This document shows positions 1 through 14,127 of a stretch of 26,662 nucleotides of DNA, piece by piece. Position 1 is the stretch's first letter, and each line of letters begins with the position of its first letter. The notes under the pieces are model-generated. The model saw only the letters and a program-made list of their open reading frames with translations, was not told the DNA's origin and ran no database searches. Made by a program: the position numbers and the translations under genes. Source of the DNA: Ettlia oleoabundans (Eukaryota; Chlorophyta; Chlorophyceae; Chlamydomonadales); NCBI GenBank assembly GCA_019693395.1, contig JAAMXP010001820.1, positions 1-26,662 on the forward strand. The letters run 5' to 3'.

Positions 1-143
1 GGGTGGGTGGGTGGGTGAGTGGTGAGCGCTCACACTGTCAACCACGACACCAGGTACCACAATGTGGCCAGGCAAAGTGCCAAAGCTGCCCGCACCCACA
101 TCAGCGCAGCAGTCTGTGCTACAAACCCAGGACAGCAACCCAC

Positions 144-3100
144 CCTGAGCTTGGTGCACAGCCTGCGCCCCACAGCCTGCGCCTTGTCCCTGTGCACTAT
201 GCGGGCCAGGGCGTCCACCGCCTCCCCGTTGATCAGGATGTCCAGCCGCTGCAGGTCAGCCTGCCTGCAAGATCAGGAAGGGAGTGAAGCACAGGGAAAT
301 TGAATCCATGGATAGCGCACCCTTCCCATCCACTTGCTCACTCACACAATCCGCGTTTGCGCCCGCAGCCCGCCACCACCGCCCCCGTCCCACACACACA
401 TGCACACACAAAACGTACACCCGAACCCCCCAAACACCACCATCACACTTAACCGCCGCACCCAGCGCACCTGTACTCCGACTCCTCATAGTCGAAGGAG
501 GCATAGCCGCTGCTGACAGACTTGAGCTCGTCGTAAAAATCACCACCCAGCTCGGCAAGGGGCAGGTGGTACCTGCTTGCGGCAGTACAGCGGTACAGCA
601 AGAGAGGGAGGCCAGGTGGGCAGCATGAAGGGTGCTCCTCAGGACAGAAGCTAGAACATACAAACAGGAACGGGAGAGCGGGAAGAGCTTAGGCCAGATG
701 CAAAGGGGCGAATATAATGCGAAGAATGGGCTCTTAAAGGGCAGATATAACATGCAGACAGATGCAGCAGCAGCCGCCACATTGCCACCGATGGCGCTCA
801 CTTGAGCAACGTGCGCCCGGCTCCTAGAATCGCATGTTCCTGCATCTCTCCCCTTCGGTCCTGCATGATGTCGGCACAACAACAAGGCAAGTTAGCAGCT
901 CGCGCAAGGTGCAGTAGCGCACATCAGTCGATGTATGTGAAAGCGGTCAATTCAACCCAACTGCCTCCTCGTCCTCCTCAGTGCAGCCACACTTTCAGCT
1001 GCATTGGCAAGACTAATAACATTCGCCCAGCGGCCAGTTTGCTCCCCTCGTACACCCACCTGGCACAGCTGCATGATTGAGCCGACGTAGTCGGTGGGGG
1101 TGACGATGGTGGCAGCCACTGTGGGCTCCCACACTGCAGCAGAATGAGGGCACAGGTGGGCGGCACAAGCGTGGACATCCTCAGGCCGGATTAACGCAGG
1201 GCGAGATGTCATGCGAAGGGTAATTAGGCATATCAAGGATAGAATCCCAAGGACCGTAAGACCTATTGCAGTGTTCCCAGGCAATGGCAACACAGCAAAC
1301 CCACAGCCCTCAGCACTGGCCCAACTTCAGCCCCGCTTATGCTAAAAACCGCCGCCCAGCCAACAGACTCCAGCGCCCATGACCTAAGCAGCAGCATCCC
1401 ACAACACAGCGCACCTGCAGCTATCTTCTGGTTGAGTGGGAATTCCGCTGGGTTTTGCAGCTCAAGAGTTCGGCCACCTGGCAGCGCCACCCGGCAGGGC
1501 ACTGTGGGCGCTGTGACCAGGACTGAGGCTCCATGCTCCTGCTCCAACCTCTGACGGAAGACCTGCAACGGTGCCAGGCGGGAGCGGAGCACGGTCATGG
1601 AGCACAAGTTCAGGGGAAATTTGACATAGCGGTGGTCATCCGCAGAATGCAAGGTTGCATTGGGGGTGGCGGCAAGGACACTTCAGCGGTAGCGTTGGCG
1701 AGGCATCGGTTCCGACATGATGCTGATGCTTGGTGAGGAGTTAATTTCAGAAGCCTTGATGCTGTCAGCTTAGCACTCACGTCCATGTGCAGCAGGCCCA
1801 GGAAGCCACAGCGGAAGCCAGCCCCCAGCGCATTGCTGTTCTCCCGCCGCACCGTGACTGCGGGGCAGGGACAGCATTGCGCAAATCCACAGTTAGACAT
1901 GGAGGCAGCAAAAGGCTGCATCCTGATCAACAGCTGTAATAGGCATGCAAACCGTTTGGCCCACCGCCATACACGTGCATGGGAGACAGTGTTGCTATTG
2001 AAAGCCCTTGCCTGAGGCATCATTCAGGGTGAGCCGCTCCATTGCCGCCTGCAGCTGCTCAAAGCCGGCAGCTGACAGGGGAAATATGCCTGCAGCAGGC
2101 ACAAGGGTAGGAGGATGGAGACCCAAAGCACTGCGGGAACTCGATCTGGCCGAGCAGCATGCACAGGGAATTGGGGGCCGTGCATCACTGGATGCATGTA
2201 CATCAGGAGCGCATGCCGACAGCATACATTTGTGCATGCCCCTCGCACTGCCCACCAGCAAACACCATGCTCTTGGCGGGCTTGAATCCGGGCAGGGGCG
2301 GCACGGGCTTGCGGTAGTGGTGCCACGTGTCGCCCACGCGAGCTGCAGCCAGCCACCAACAAGCGGTCAGCTGAGACGTCTAAGTGCGCTGATTGGACCA
2401 TGCACCACTGTGCAGGGAGCCCCAAAGCAAGTGCCCTGTTCATGCTGCACAAGAACAGGTGGCTGTCGTCACCTGATCGAGTGTCCTTCATCCCAACCAG
2501 CATGTATCCGACCTGCACAGAGGCAGGACATGGGTTGGACACCTAGGATGACGGGTGATCTAGACAGCTGTCTGTGGGCATAGCAGGCAAAACCTGCATC
2601 ACAATGCACAGCTGCCATCAAATATAACACCATGCTGTCGAAGACACCACGCCCCAAGCTTAAAGAGGCAACGGCATCAGCGACAGCCTTACAGCATCGC
2701 CAAACCAATCGCAGCTGTACCAATGGCAGCGACAGCGACAGCATTGTGATGCACCTGCCCCGTCATCAGCTCCCCGGTGGGATACGGCTCAGGTGCCAGC
2801 AGCCCAACCTCGTTCACCTCATAGTTTGTGCCTGCAGGAAAATTTTCAGCCATCATGGCACGCGCATGGGCGCAAAACCGAGCCCGGGCCAGCGCTCGCA
2901 GCTGACTGTGGTGCATGCCATCAACTGCCCAGCAAAAAAGGACATCTAGCTAGCAATCACCCCTCCCTCAGCTGGGTTGCAACCCCCGAATTCTAACGAT
3001 TACCCTAAGGAATGCCTCCCCACCTGTGGATGATGCGGTGATCCTGTCCCCCTTCTGCACTCGCCCATCCAGGACCTCTATTAAGCAAACAACTCCCCTG

Positions 3101-5145
3101 CAATTGGGAGGAAGTAAATATGGGTCAGACAACAGGGACGACAGTAGGCACAGGATCACAGGGAGCAGTGTGTGCAGCACAGTAGGACAAGCAGCTTGAA
3201 CCCGGACTGTATAGCAGCAGCTCAACCCATACCTATACTCGTCATGGTACGCATCAAACAGCAGCATACGCAGGTCGCCAGCAGGCTTGCCCCGCGGGGG
3301 CGGTATTCTTTCTACGACTGCCGGAAGTACAGCCTCTAAGCCCAAACCTGCACCAGGAAAGCGGCGCAAACATTTGAAAAGTCACCAGGGGTGCTGTGGG
3401 CTCCAAAGGTGTAGGGCCTGGCACACCTGGTTGCATCGCAACAACAAAATAGCAGCCAACAGCTCTGCTCAAGAGGCATGCCCGACTCTTGTCGCCGGGT
3501 CCGCAGCCAGCCTATGCAACGCCGTTGCCGCTCTCGCACCTGTCTTGGCAGATACTTTCAGACACTCTTCTGGATCTATATCAAAAGCATCCTTCAGCTG
3601 ATGTGCAACTCGCTGCAGAGAAGCACAGATTGAAGTGAGCATGCAAAGCGAACGTGCCAGGGTGGTTTGCACCTCTGGACCATGACGTTTGGGACAACCT
3701 CCCAAGCATCATTACGGGACACGCCACACAACTGCGAGCCATTCCCGCAAACCGAAGCCCAACACTCACACCACGGCATAACGCACCTGTGGCTCGGCGC
3801 TTTCCATGTCTATTTTGTTCAGCACAGGCACAATGGCCAACTCCTGCTCAAAGGCCAAGTAGAAGTTTGCGACAGTCTGGGCCTGCACCGCAATAACATG
3901 ACTATACAACAACGTTTGATTTCAAAGGGTACGTGCAGAGATGCTGGTAAGGGAGAACAAAAGGCATTAGAGCAGCACATGAGACGATTGATGCCAGGCA
4001 GGACCAGAATGGGGCAGCACCAGTGACAACCTGCGACAGTGATGTGCTGTGTCTGCAAACTAAGACATTTAGGCCGGGAGCATGGAATGGCAGCATGCAG
4101 CAGATGTTAGACGTGGGGTTTACCTGCACCCCCTGAGAGGCGTCCACTAAGAGCAGGGCACCCTGGCAGGCAGCTAACGACCGTGATACCTGCAAACGGC
4201 AGCAAGGGAGCCTTGTTGACGGGCAAACCAGTGGGGGCGGGAGCCAAGCACAGCACGTGTGACTAAGACTTGAAACACTGGGCTTGCCCATCATCAACTA
4301 CTTTCAATCAGCTCCGCACCTCATAGCTAAAGTCAACGTGGCCGGGTGTGTCGATAAGGTTGAGCAGGTAGTCAGCACCGTGGTGGCGGTACACAAGACT
4401 TACAGTCTGAGCCTGCAGCAGGAGACCAGCACGGCAGTAGCATGGTGACGCAGGCAGCCAGGAACCACACCAAGGTGTCCCAGAGCTAAACTCATTGTAT
4501 CAGGCGAGGGAATCGGCCTCGAGTTGAAAAGTGCGTGACAGCAAGAAACGAACGAACCAGCAGTGCAGGTGGCAACAACAGCCAGAGCCAGGTAGCTAAG
4601 CGGCTCGCTGCCTGTCCATGCGGTACAGCCTTATAAACCAAGTTTTTCAAGGGGCTGGTACGTACTAAGACGATACTCGTGTCCCGCCAAGTGTTCAATG
4701 TGCCCACCTTCACAGTGATGCCTCGCTCGCGCTCAACTTGAAGCTTATCTAGGTACTGCGCCTGGCCGCCGGCGGCAATGGCCCCCGTGGCTTCAAGCAG
4801 CCGGTCAGCTAGCGTGCTCTTGCCGTGATCCACGTGCGCGATGATGGAGAAATTGCGTATACGGTCGGGAGAAAAGTGGGCCACACTATAGCCGCCGCGC
4901 ACAAAGCCGCGAGATGGGTCGACAGCTGGGTCAACGACAGCAGCGGCGCCAGTGGTGGGTGGAGCCTGGGACGGCGGCACAAAGCTGGCCGGCTGTGCTA
5001 GCGATGACGCACAACATACTTGCTGGAGCATCATGCGCGCCTGCCTGAAGCCGACGGAATAGGCCGGAGAGACAGCGCCATCTGCGGGGAGCAAACTCTG
5101 CAGTGCATTCCAGGCCGGCTGTTTAACACGCAGAAACCAGGACAT
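144..5145 (-). CDS. GUF1: Mitochondrial translation factor GUF1 (EF4/LepA family GTPase), 3' end beyond window
   Basis: This is a ribosome-associated GTPase of the EF4/LepA family, which in mitochondria supports accurate protein synthesis under stress. I joined 17 exons whose phases all agree (minus strand: 5145-4708, 4412-4320, 4189-4124, 3882-3787, 3612-3540, 3347-3233, 3097-3024, 2831-2755, 2512-2473, 2342-2256, 2089-2012, 1857-1781, 1562-1415, 1133-1060, 860-802, 572-471, 264-144), giving 606 residues. GTPase motifs are in order: AHVDHGKST (residues 103-111), DTPGH (167-171), NKID (221-224) and SAK (252-254). The stretch [15 protein letters not shown] is the mitochondrial GUF1 type and not the chloroplast LepA type. 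About 90 N-terminal residues precede the G domain and probably hold the transit peptide. [13 protein letters not shown] and the IPPP segment match domain landmarks of the family. The last roughly 100 residues lie left of position 1. One intron has a GC donor. Confidence 0.93.
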
Positions 5146-5638
5146 TTTACTGCTGTGTGCTGAAGGTATGGCCGCTAATCATGCACAAGGCCTCAGGCCT
5201 GACCTTCACCGCCACAGCACGCCCAGCAGGCAGAGGAATCAAGTGAACTGTCGCTGCGGAATTCTTTTGCCCAGCTTTCTGTTAAGCCGTTTATGAAACC
5301 TGTGTATGTATGTGCAGTAGTGCTGATAATAGCAGGTGATCTGTCCAGAGCTGTGCAGCAACCTGGGTGGAAGGGTGGGAGGGGAAACCGAAGCACTTGT
5401 TACTGCATCATGCTGAATAATTCCTCTGTGAATTTTTCAACTGTTCCATCTTTGCCATGAATCTGCGGCTGTGTTTTTGCCGTGCATCCTGGCACGATAA
5501 GGAGCCCCTAGAGACCGACGGTAAGCTGGCGCCGCAGCGTGCAGGGCGGTTAGTTGTGTTTCAGCCTGTGAGATCCTGGGCAGAAGTCGTAGCAGGGCCG
5601 TTTTCAGAAATTTTCAACAAGTCGCTGTCTCCATCCCC
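5146..5638. promoter_or_regulatory. Intergenic region between divergent GUF1 and F-box/LRR genes
   Basis: The GUF1 start at 5145 (minus) and the proposed LRR gene start at 5639 (plus) face away from each other, so this stretch must hold both promoters and both 5' UTRs. I see no clear TATA box. A plus-strand frame is open from an ATG at 5457 through 5638 and beyond. It reads as low-quality protein, and an alternative upstream start for the LRR gene there cannot be excluded. Confidence 0.4.
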
Positions 5639-8600
5639 ATGGTGCTCAGCAGGGCCGAAGGCCAGGGGCCTTGCTGGTGTGATCTTCAAGAGATACTCCT
5701 CTGCGACATCGCCGCCCGCCTTCCCGTGTGAGGAAGGCGAGTGCACCAGCGAACGAACCTGCCCTGCGCGCGAGACGCTGCTGTCCCGCCAGACGCCGTG
5801 GGGCGGCACCCTGCAGCCCGCTCAGCCGCCCGCTCCATGCTCTCCTTGTTACACCCTCTTGCTGCTGCGGCTGCTGATGCAGATTTGGGTGCCTGCCACT
5901 GCTGAACCGACACTTCTACGATGCGAGCACGTGCTGGGAGATTGCGGATGTCGGCATCTACGACCTCTTCCTTCCATGCACGCCGCTGCCGACACAGGTT
6001 AGCCTCCCCAGCCTGCCGCCAACAGCTGTCATCAGGCATTCTGTTAACACTCTGGCCAAACAGCCGTCCCATCCTAGAGCCGAGCCTCTGGAGTTGTTGC
6101 TGCTGTCCTGCCGCAGGGCATCAAGCAGAGCTCAGCTTGCTGGACTGGCTGCAGCTGCACTGCGGGCAGCTGGCACGCCTGCACTGCGACCTGCCCTCAG
6201 AACACTGGCAGCAACTCTACAAAGACAGTAGTTTAAGCGAGCATGCAGTGGGTGTGATCATCAAACCAGCGTTGGAGCAAGGCCTTTGGCAGCACATCAA
6301 TGCTTTTTGTTCCCTGGTGCTGTATGGGGAGAACCTCAGCAAGGCCATTGCTGCCGAAGCTGAGGGGTTGCCAGCAGGCACTGGTCTTGCCACTTGCACT
6401 GCCCTACGCACTTTTTAGCTGTGGGATTACCAGGGCACTGCCACGGAGCTAGCGGCTCTGCTGCTGGCGCCGTCGCAGCGGCAGCCGCCCCTGCTGAAGC
6501 TGGCATATTTCTCGAGTGCAGGCCCCCCCGCGGTGCAGGGCTTGGGCCAACAGCAGGGCTTGGGCCGGCTGTCACCCACACTCTTGCCGTCCGCTTTGGT
6601 AGACGTGAAAGCGCACTGCGGTATGTATGTGGAAAAGAATGTTATGCTGCCAGATCTGCTGCCTTTCACAGCCCTCACGCGACTCCAGCTGAGCCTCTCA
6701 CCAAGCTGGAAGCCGCCTTCAGGCCTAAGCAAGCTCAGGTGGGTGCATCTGCTTGTATGTGGCGACCACATGGGTCGAAATGCTTGTATGACTCGACTTT
6801 GCATGCTTGCACAGATCAGCAGGATTCCTGCCACCTATCATGTGCGCATTGTCATACCACGACTCTGTACGTGCCGCCACGCTGTCTGCAGCCGGCTTGT
6901 GGATCTGCGTATTGCTTCACGGTGGGCAGAGGTGCCTGTGGAGCTAACTCTGCTCCCCCTCACCAGCCTCTTCCTGCAGTACTGCCGGTTTCCTCAACCA
7001 AAGGTCCACGAGCGCCGCCGCGGTGGCCTGCCTGCAGCGTTTTCCCGTCTGGCGCAGACACTGAAAGTGAGGCTTGTAAGATTAGGCTTGCTTCTATCTT
7101 CTTACTGGCTGGGTGGGGACTCGTGCTGCACAACAGCTGCGCCCATGGGTGGGCTGCACCCACTACCGTGTTGTTGTTGCCATGATTTCGTCCTCAGTGC
7201 AGGCCCTGAGGCTAGGTTACTGCTGTCTCAAGACGGTGCCATTGGTTGTGTGTCACAACTGACTCAGCTCAACAGCCTGACAATCAAGGAGTACCGTGGG
7301 GAGGCTGTGAAGCTGCCGGTTTGGCTCACCCGCCAGTTAGGTGTGCGGATTGAGGTCTCCTCTGGCTACCTTGCCTTCACCCGGTGCTGCATGAGCACTA
7401 ACAGCCTGCTGCGGTTCTTAGAAGTGCAGCATGCGGACATGGCTCCCTGCTTTGGATGGAAGCCTGTGCACTGCAGGCTTACAGACATTGGACGTAGCTG
7501 GAGTGGTCACTATGCCGTCCTTCCTCAACCACCTGCCCAAGCTGCAGTCCCTGGTACGAGCGCCACAGGCTGGCTGCGCTTTCTGTTGCCGCTTGCAACC
7601 GCAACGTCTAGTGGCGCATCCAGCTTCCTGGCTGCTGCGCTTGCAGCTGATCCTCCTGTGTTTCCTCACAACGCTGCCCCCCGCATCCATGGTTGCATAC
7701 GATTGCTGTGTCTTGTGCATACGCCAGCTGCTGCAGTCTAAACCTAGTGGCTCTTACATGGGATGGCATACCATGCTGCAGAAGCTGGCGTGCAAGCCAG
7801 AGGCTGCCCAGTATATGTCCCGCTTGACATCACTCAGCCTGCAGATGTGGTCTTATCAATACACTCTTGACCTCTCCCCACTGGAATGTGCGTAAATGTG
7901 TATGCTATCGGAGTGCTAATTTTCCACAGCAATCCTCTGTCTCACAGCATCTGGTTTATTGAACCTCCTAGCCCCGCTGTTCCTACGTCACGTCACGCTG
8001 GTTGGGGGTTCATTACCTGGACGCATGGGCATTGCTGCACCCCCCTTCGAAGTGTAGTAGGTCCAGTCAATCAAGGCAGTTCACGTCGGTGCTGAGCTTG
8101 CACCTGCAGGAGCCGTGGAGCTGCAGTGCCTGGAGCTGGATGCCTCAATGGAGGACGACGAGGAGCATATGGCGCTATCTTGCAGGCTGCGCCACGTAGA
8201 AGCGCTAGATGGTGGGTGGGTGGGTGGGTGGTGGTGCGGGTGTGTTGCTTTTTTGTTTAAGGTTGGAGTAGGGGCCATCAGCCTCACCATCGCAGTTGCT
8301 GCTTCTAGGATGACAACCAAAACAACATCCATTTGGCCTGCTGCTGGCATGCCCATTGGTGATGGTGGTCTGCAGGACTGACCCAGCTGACGCGTCTTGT
8401 TCTGGACGGTGTGGGAGGCAATGTGGTGCCACCAGGGGGCGCTTACCTGCCCACCCTGTGCTCCCTGGAGATCAAAGGATGGCACAGAGCCACGGTGGGT
8501 GCAGGGCTGTGCCTATTGTTGCCTCTTGCTCACTCCATACTTGGCCAGCTATGCAAGCTGCGTCTTTGGTGGTCACTGTGCGGTCGGATACTGTACCAGC

Positions 8601-9042
8601 TGTGCACATCAGTGCATGAAACCTCCAGGGGCCAATTATATCAAGGCAGCTGCCTTATACGCCTGCGCATTCAATCCACCACGCCTTTGTCATTCCTTTG
8701 CCGCATGAATGCAGCTGAACTAGCAGGACTACCGGCAGCCACGGGCCTCTCTGCCCTGGCCATCAACAACTGCATGATGAGCCTGGATGATACATGGGAC
8801 CAGCTGGCTCTGCTGCCCCCCCGCTGGCCGCTGCTGAAGGTATACAATGCTGCATACACACGCGGCTTGAAGGAGCACTGTAGGGGTTTGCAAAGCAAGT
8901 TTCAAACTCATTGGGGTTGTGTCAATGTAGCTGGCAGGGACTGGTTTGTACATCCTGCTGAGGATGATGAGTGAAGGAGCTGTTATGTATTGTTTGCGCC
9001 TGGCTGCAGGAGGTGCTAATTCACGAGGATGACGACTATTAA
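5639..9042 (+). CDS. F-box-like/leucine-rich-repeat protein, probably damaged
   Basis: Such proteins usually act as substrate receptors or scaffolds, but the partner here is unknown. Proposed exons: 5639-5725, 5817-5997, 6117-6738, 6892-7066, 7203-7340, 7477-7553, 7737-7887, 8080-8211, 8376-8498, 8715-8839, 9010-9042 (stop TAA). The first exon contains DLQEILLCDIAARLP, which resembles the start of an F-box. Later exons carry leucine-rich repeats with L-x-x-L-x-L spacing, for example LTRLQLSLSPSWKPP, LPLTSLFLQYCRFP, LTQLNSLTIKEYRG, LQTLDVAGVVTMPS, LTQLTRLVLDGVGG and TGLSALAINNC. The last exon is a short acidic tail, EVLIHEDDDY. Phases agree throughout except in exon 7203-7340, which needs removal of 2 bp. 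A TAG also lies in frame at 6416-6418. The join between exons 1, 2 and 3 is the weakest part: a second frame at 5880-5997 reads LLNRHFYDAST and could be the true one. It may be a pseudogene or may contain a sequence error. Confidence 0.6.
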
Positions 9043-9428
9043 GCGTCCCCAGACAGCTTGCTAGTGGGGGACCTATTGGAGGATGTCACTGGCAAGGGAA
9101 GCGTGCAAATCTGGGCATGGTGCCTGGGAGTTTTGCTGTTGGCACGCTGCATTGTTCACTACCGTCAATCTATCCAGTTCATATTGCACTTGTAATATTG
9201 CACATGTAATATCTCAACTTCTACAGCCTCGGTAGGGACCTTATACTTGAGCGCGAGCAGCTCAGGGTGTCAGCTGCACCTATCCAATGCATGCCCGCAT
9301 GGCAGCTGTTGGCAACACATGTCATGCTGCTTAGGAGCAGCGCATTCCCTTGAAGTAAGATTGATTGTCCTTGTTGCACGCAACATTACTTGACTTTGAG
9401 TTGAGCTTTAAGCCGCACAGCACCAGTC
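9043..9428. other. Intergenic: 3' UTR of LRR gene and promoter of the next gene
   Basis: No convincing reading frame. It holds two TGTAA signals (annotated separately) about 150-170 nt after the LRR stop codon. The remainder up to 9428 would be the promoter and 5' leader of the small gene that starts at 9429. Confidence 0.5.
9181..9209 (+). terminator. Duplicated TGTAA poly(A) signal
   Basis: TGTAA occurs at 9191-9195 and 9205-9209. The two sit in a 14-bp tandem repeat (9181-9194 and 9195-9208) that differs at one base. TGTAA is the established chlorophycean polyadenylation signal, and this copy is about 150 nt downstream of the LRR stop codon. Confidence 0.6.
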
Positions 9429-10245
9429 ATGAGCCACGGTCACCACGCTGCGGGCAAGCGTGCCGGTCTGAGCCCGTCCAAAGTGACGGAGGCAAACATG
9501 AAAGTAAGTGCTTGGATCAATCATTGCGGCAGAGCCGTTGTAGCGGCAGCAGCAAAGGTCTGCCTTGGACGCCTTGTAAAGTCGGGGTCCAGCTCTCGCT
9601 TTGACTTTGGGTTGCGATGTTTCTGCAGCGTTCGACCTGGGGAAGTGCGTCTTGAGGCTAGCCGGGTCTGCTGCAATGAAGCGAAGTCGTGAAGCTGAAG
9701 CTGTGGGGTGGGAAGCTGGCGACGTCAGCGGCGGCAGACGGTTTACTTGCACCATTGACTGCCAGGGCAATATCTGTACCTTTCCAATCAACCCGAGTCT
9801 GTGCCGTTCATTCTCTTGCCTTTGCAGGAGTCCCAAGAGGCTGCTGAGCGTGCAGATGTGCACAACCCTGACAAGCTTGCTGCTGCGGGGCACACCAACA
9901 CGGGGCAGACATTGCGTCAGCAAGTGGACATGCTGAAGGAAACCGCTGATCCGGAGGTGGGCATGCTGAGATTGCAGGACAGATACACTTATTTGAAGGA
10001 AACCAAATTGAAACACAGTGCTTTGTTGCATTGGAACTGCGCAAAACGGCTCGTTCTTTGCTTGCTTTGTTGCTCCATTGGCCGCTGGCCCCAGCGCTCC
10101 AGCAGCTGCCATTCAAATACGACTTGTTGCGTGAAAGCCTCCCCACCCCTCCCTACCCAACTTACATTCCCAGGTGCGAGAGCAGATTGAGAATCTGGAG
10201 AAGCTGAAGCGAAATGAGATCTTGGGTGGCAATGCAACGACTTGA
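9429..10245 (+). CDS. Small 91-residue charged, helix-rich protein, unrecognised
   Basis: Three exons with phase-0 junctions: 9429-9503 (25 aa), 9828-9956 (43 aa) and 10174-10245 (23 aa plus TGA). Donors are GTAAGT and GTGGGC, and acceptors TTTGCAG and TTCCCAG, all good. The protein starts MSHGHHAAGKRAG, has a polar middle with NPDKLAAAGHTNTGQ, and ends in a strongly charged predicted helix (DPEVREQIENLEKLKRNEIL). There is no signal peptide or membrane segment. The frame quality and clean splicing suggest a real, probably conserved gene, but I do not recognise the family. A frame open around 9601-9936 inside the first intron is taken as a shadow. A TGTAA lies about 107 nt after the stop. Confidence 0.72.
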
Positions 10246-10637
10246 ATGGTGCGTAAGGCCACCAAACGCGACATGCGGACTCTGCCGAAAGACAATGCGC
10301 ACCTGTTCCAACACAGATGCAAATTATATTGTCATAAGGCCTCGAAACGGTTGTAATGTTAATATTTGAATATATTTCCAATTCACAGCAGCATCTAAAC
10401 GCAGCAGTATGGGCATGCATGCCATTGTATGAGCGGACATCTGCAGTACTGGCGCCTGTATTGCCGCACACATGCATATCTCCAGGAGCCCCACAAGAAA
10501 CCCGCCGTACCTCATACATTGCCATACGGGCTGATGCAATTGCTATTTTCGGCGCTGGGGTATCTGTCCGCGGCAGCTAACGAAGCTCGGAACCCGAGCT
10601 AGTGACAAGCAAGAGCGCATGGCAGTGCCAAGCGTGC
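10246..10637. other. Intergenic: 3' UTR of the 91-aa gene and promoter of the tail-anchored gene
   Basis: Contains the TGTAA signal at 10352-10356, followed by an AT-rich stretch at about 10320-10390. Nothing else is recognisable. The next proposed start codon is at 10638. Confidence 0.5.
10352..10356 (+). terminator. TGTAA poly(A) signal
   Basis: The pentamer lies about 107 nt after the stop codon at 10243-10245 and is followed by T-rich sequence, as is usual for chlorophycean 3' ends. Confidence 0.55.
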
Positions 10638-13467
<2,830 letters not shown>

Positions 13468-14127
13468 ACATATGTACCGTGCGCGTGATAAAACGTATGC
13501 TGAGTATCATGTTCCTGCTGCTGTCATATGTTGCCTGTTGTTGTAACATCCATGGTTTACACCAGGGATTGTAATCTCCCTTGGGGATTGCAACTCCTTG
13601 ATTGCCGCGCCCCGGGGTTCACCCAATCGGGGCACTGCCACATCGGCATGCAACACATGACCGTCAGACCAACGTGAGAAAATGTGTTTACACTGAGGCA
13701 TTGGTGGTAGCCAGATAGTACAAGGCTGGAGCTGCTCGTTACGTAGCCGGCAGAGATGTGCCCCCAGTTGAAGGCAGCTGCAGGAAAACACTGATGTCCG
13801 TTGGCACTGGCGCCAGGTCATCCGCCATCGCGCGCCACTGTATGCCAGACTGGCTTTCTGGAGCTCCAAGGAGCTCCTTCCACATTGACGCTCGGTGTTA
13901 CATGCATTGCCTTTCACGACAGCAGAACTGTTGGTGGGAAAGGTTGCGAGCAAACTTCCTGACCAGTCGGAAGGCAGCTGTTGCGGGTAGGCCCTGCGCG
14001 CTATCACGAGGTGTGGAACATGGCTGTGTGAAGCGCGGAGCTTCACCAAATAGCCCGCAGCGTTTCCGGCAGCGTGTGGGCCTCGCTCCAAGCCCTTGAA
14101 ACGCCCTCGCGTTGCTGTCGCGCCTGG
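13468..14127. other. Intergenic: 3' UTR of tail-anchored gene and lipase promoter
   Basis: TGTAA signals lie at 13542-13546 and 13570-13574, so the upstream transcript probably ends by about 13600. The rest up to the lipase start at 14128 contains a minus-strand frame of about 194 codons (13507-14091). It lacks an ATG at its head and shows no recognisable motif, so it is not called as a gene. Confidence 0.45.
13542..13574 (+). terminator. Two TGTAA poly(A) signals
   Basis: TGTAA at 13542-13546 and 13570-13574 falls 75-107 nt after the TAA stop at 13465-13467, in the expected position for 3'-end formation of the tail-anchored protein gene. Confidence 0.55.

Noticed and set aside
1..22. GGGT repeat at the window start as a telomere or minisatellite
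   Set aside because: Only four or five units, inside a GUF1 intron, and not the algal telomere repeat.
13507..14091. Minus-strand open frame of about 194 codons between two plus-strand genes
   Set aside because: It starts without ATG, has no recognisable motif, is rich in Cys/Ser/Arg as chance frames in this composition are, and overlaps likely 3' UTR and promoter sequence.
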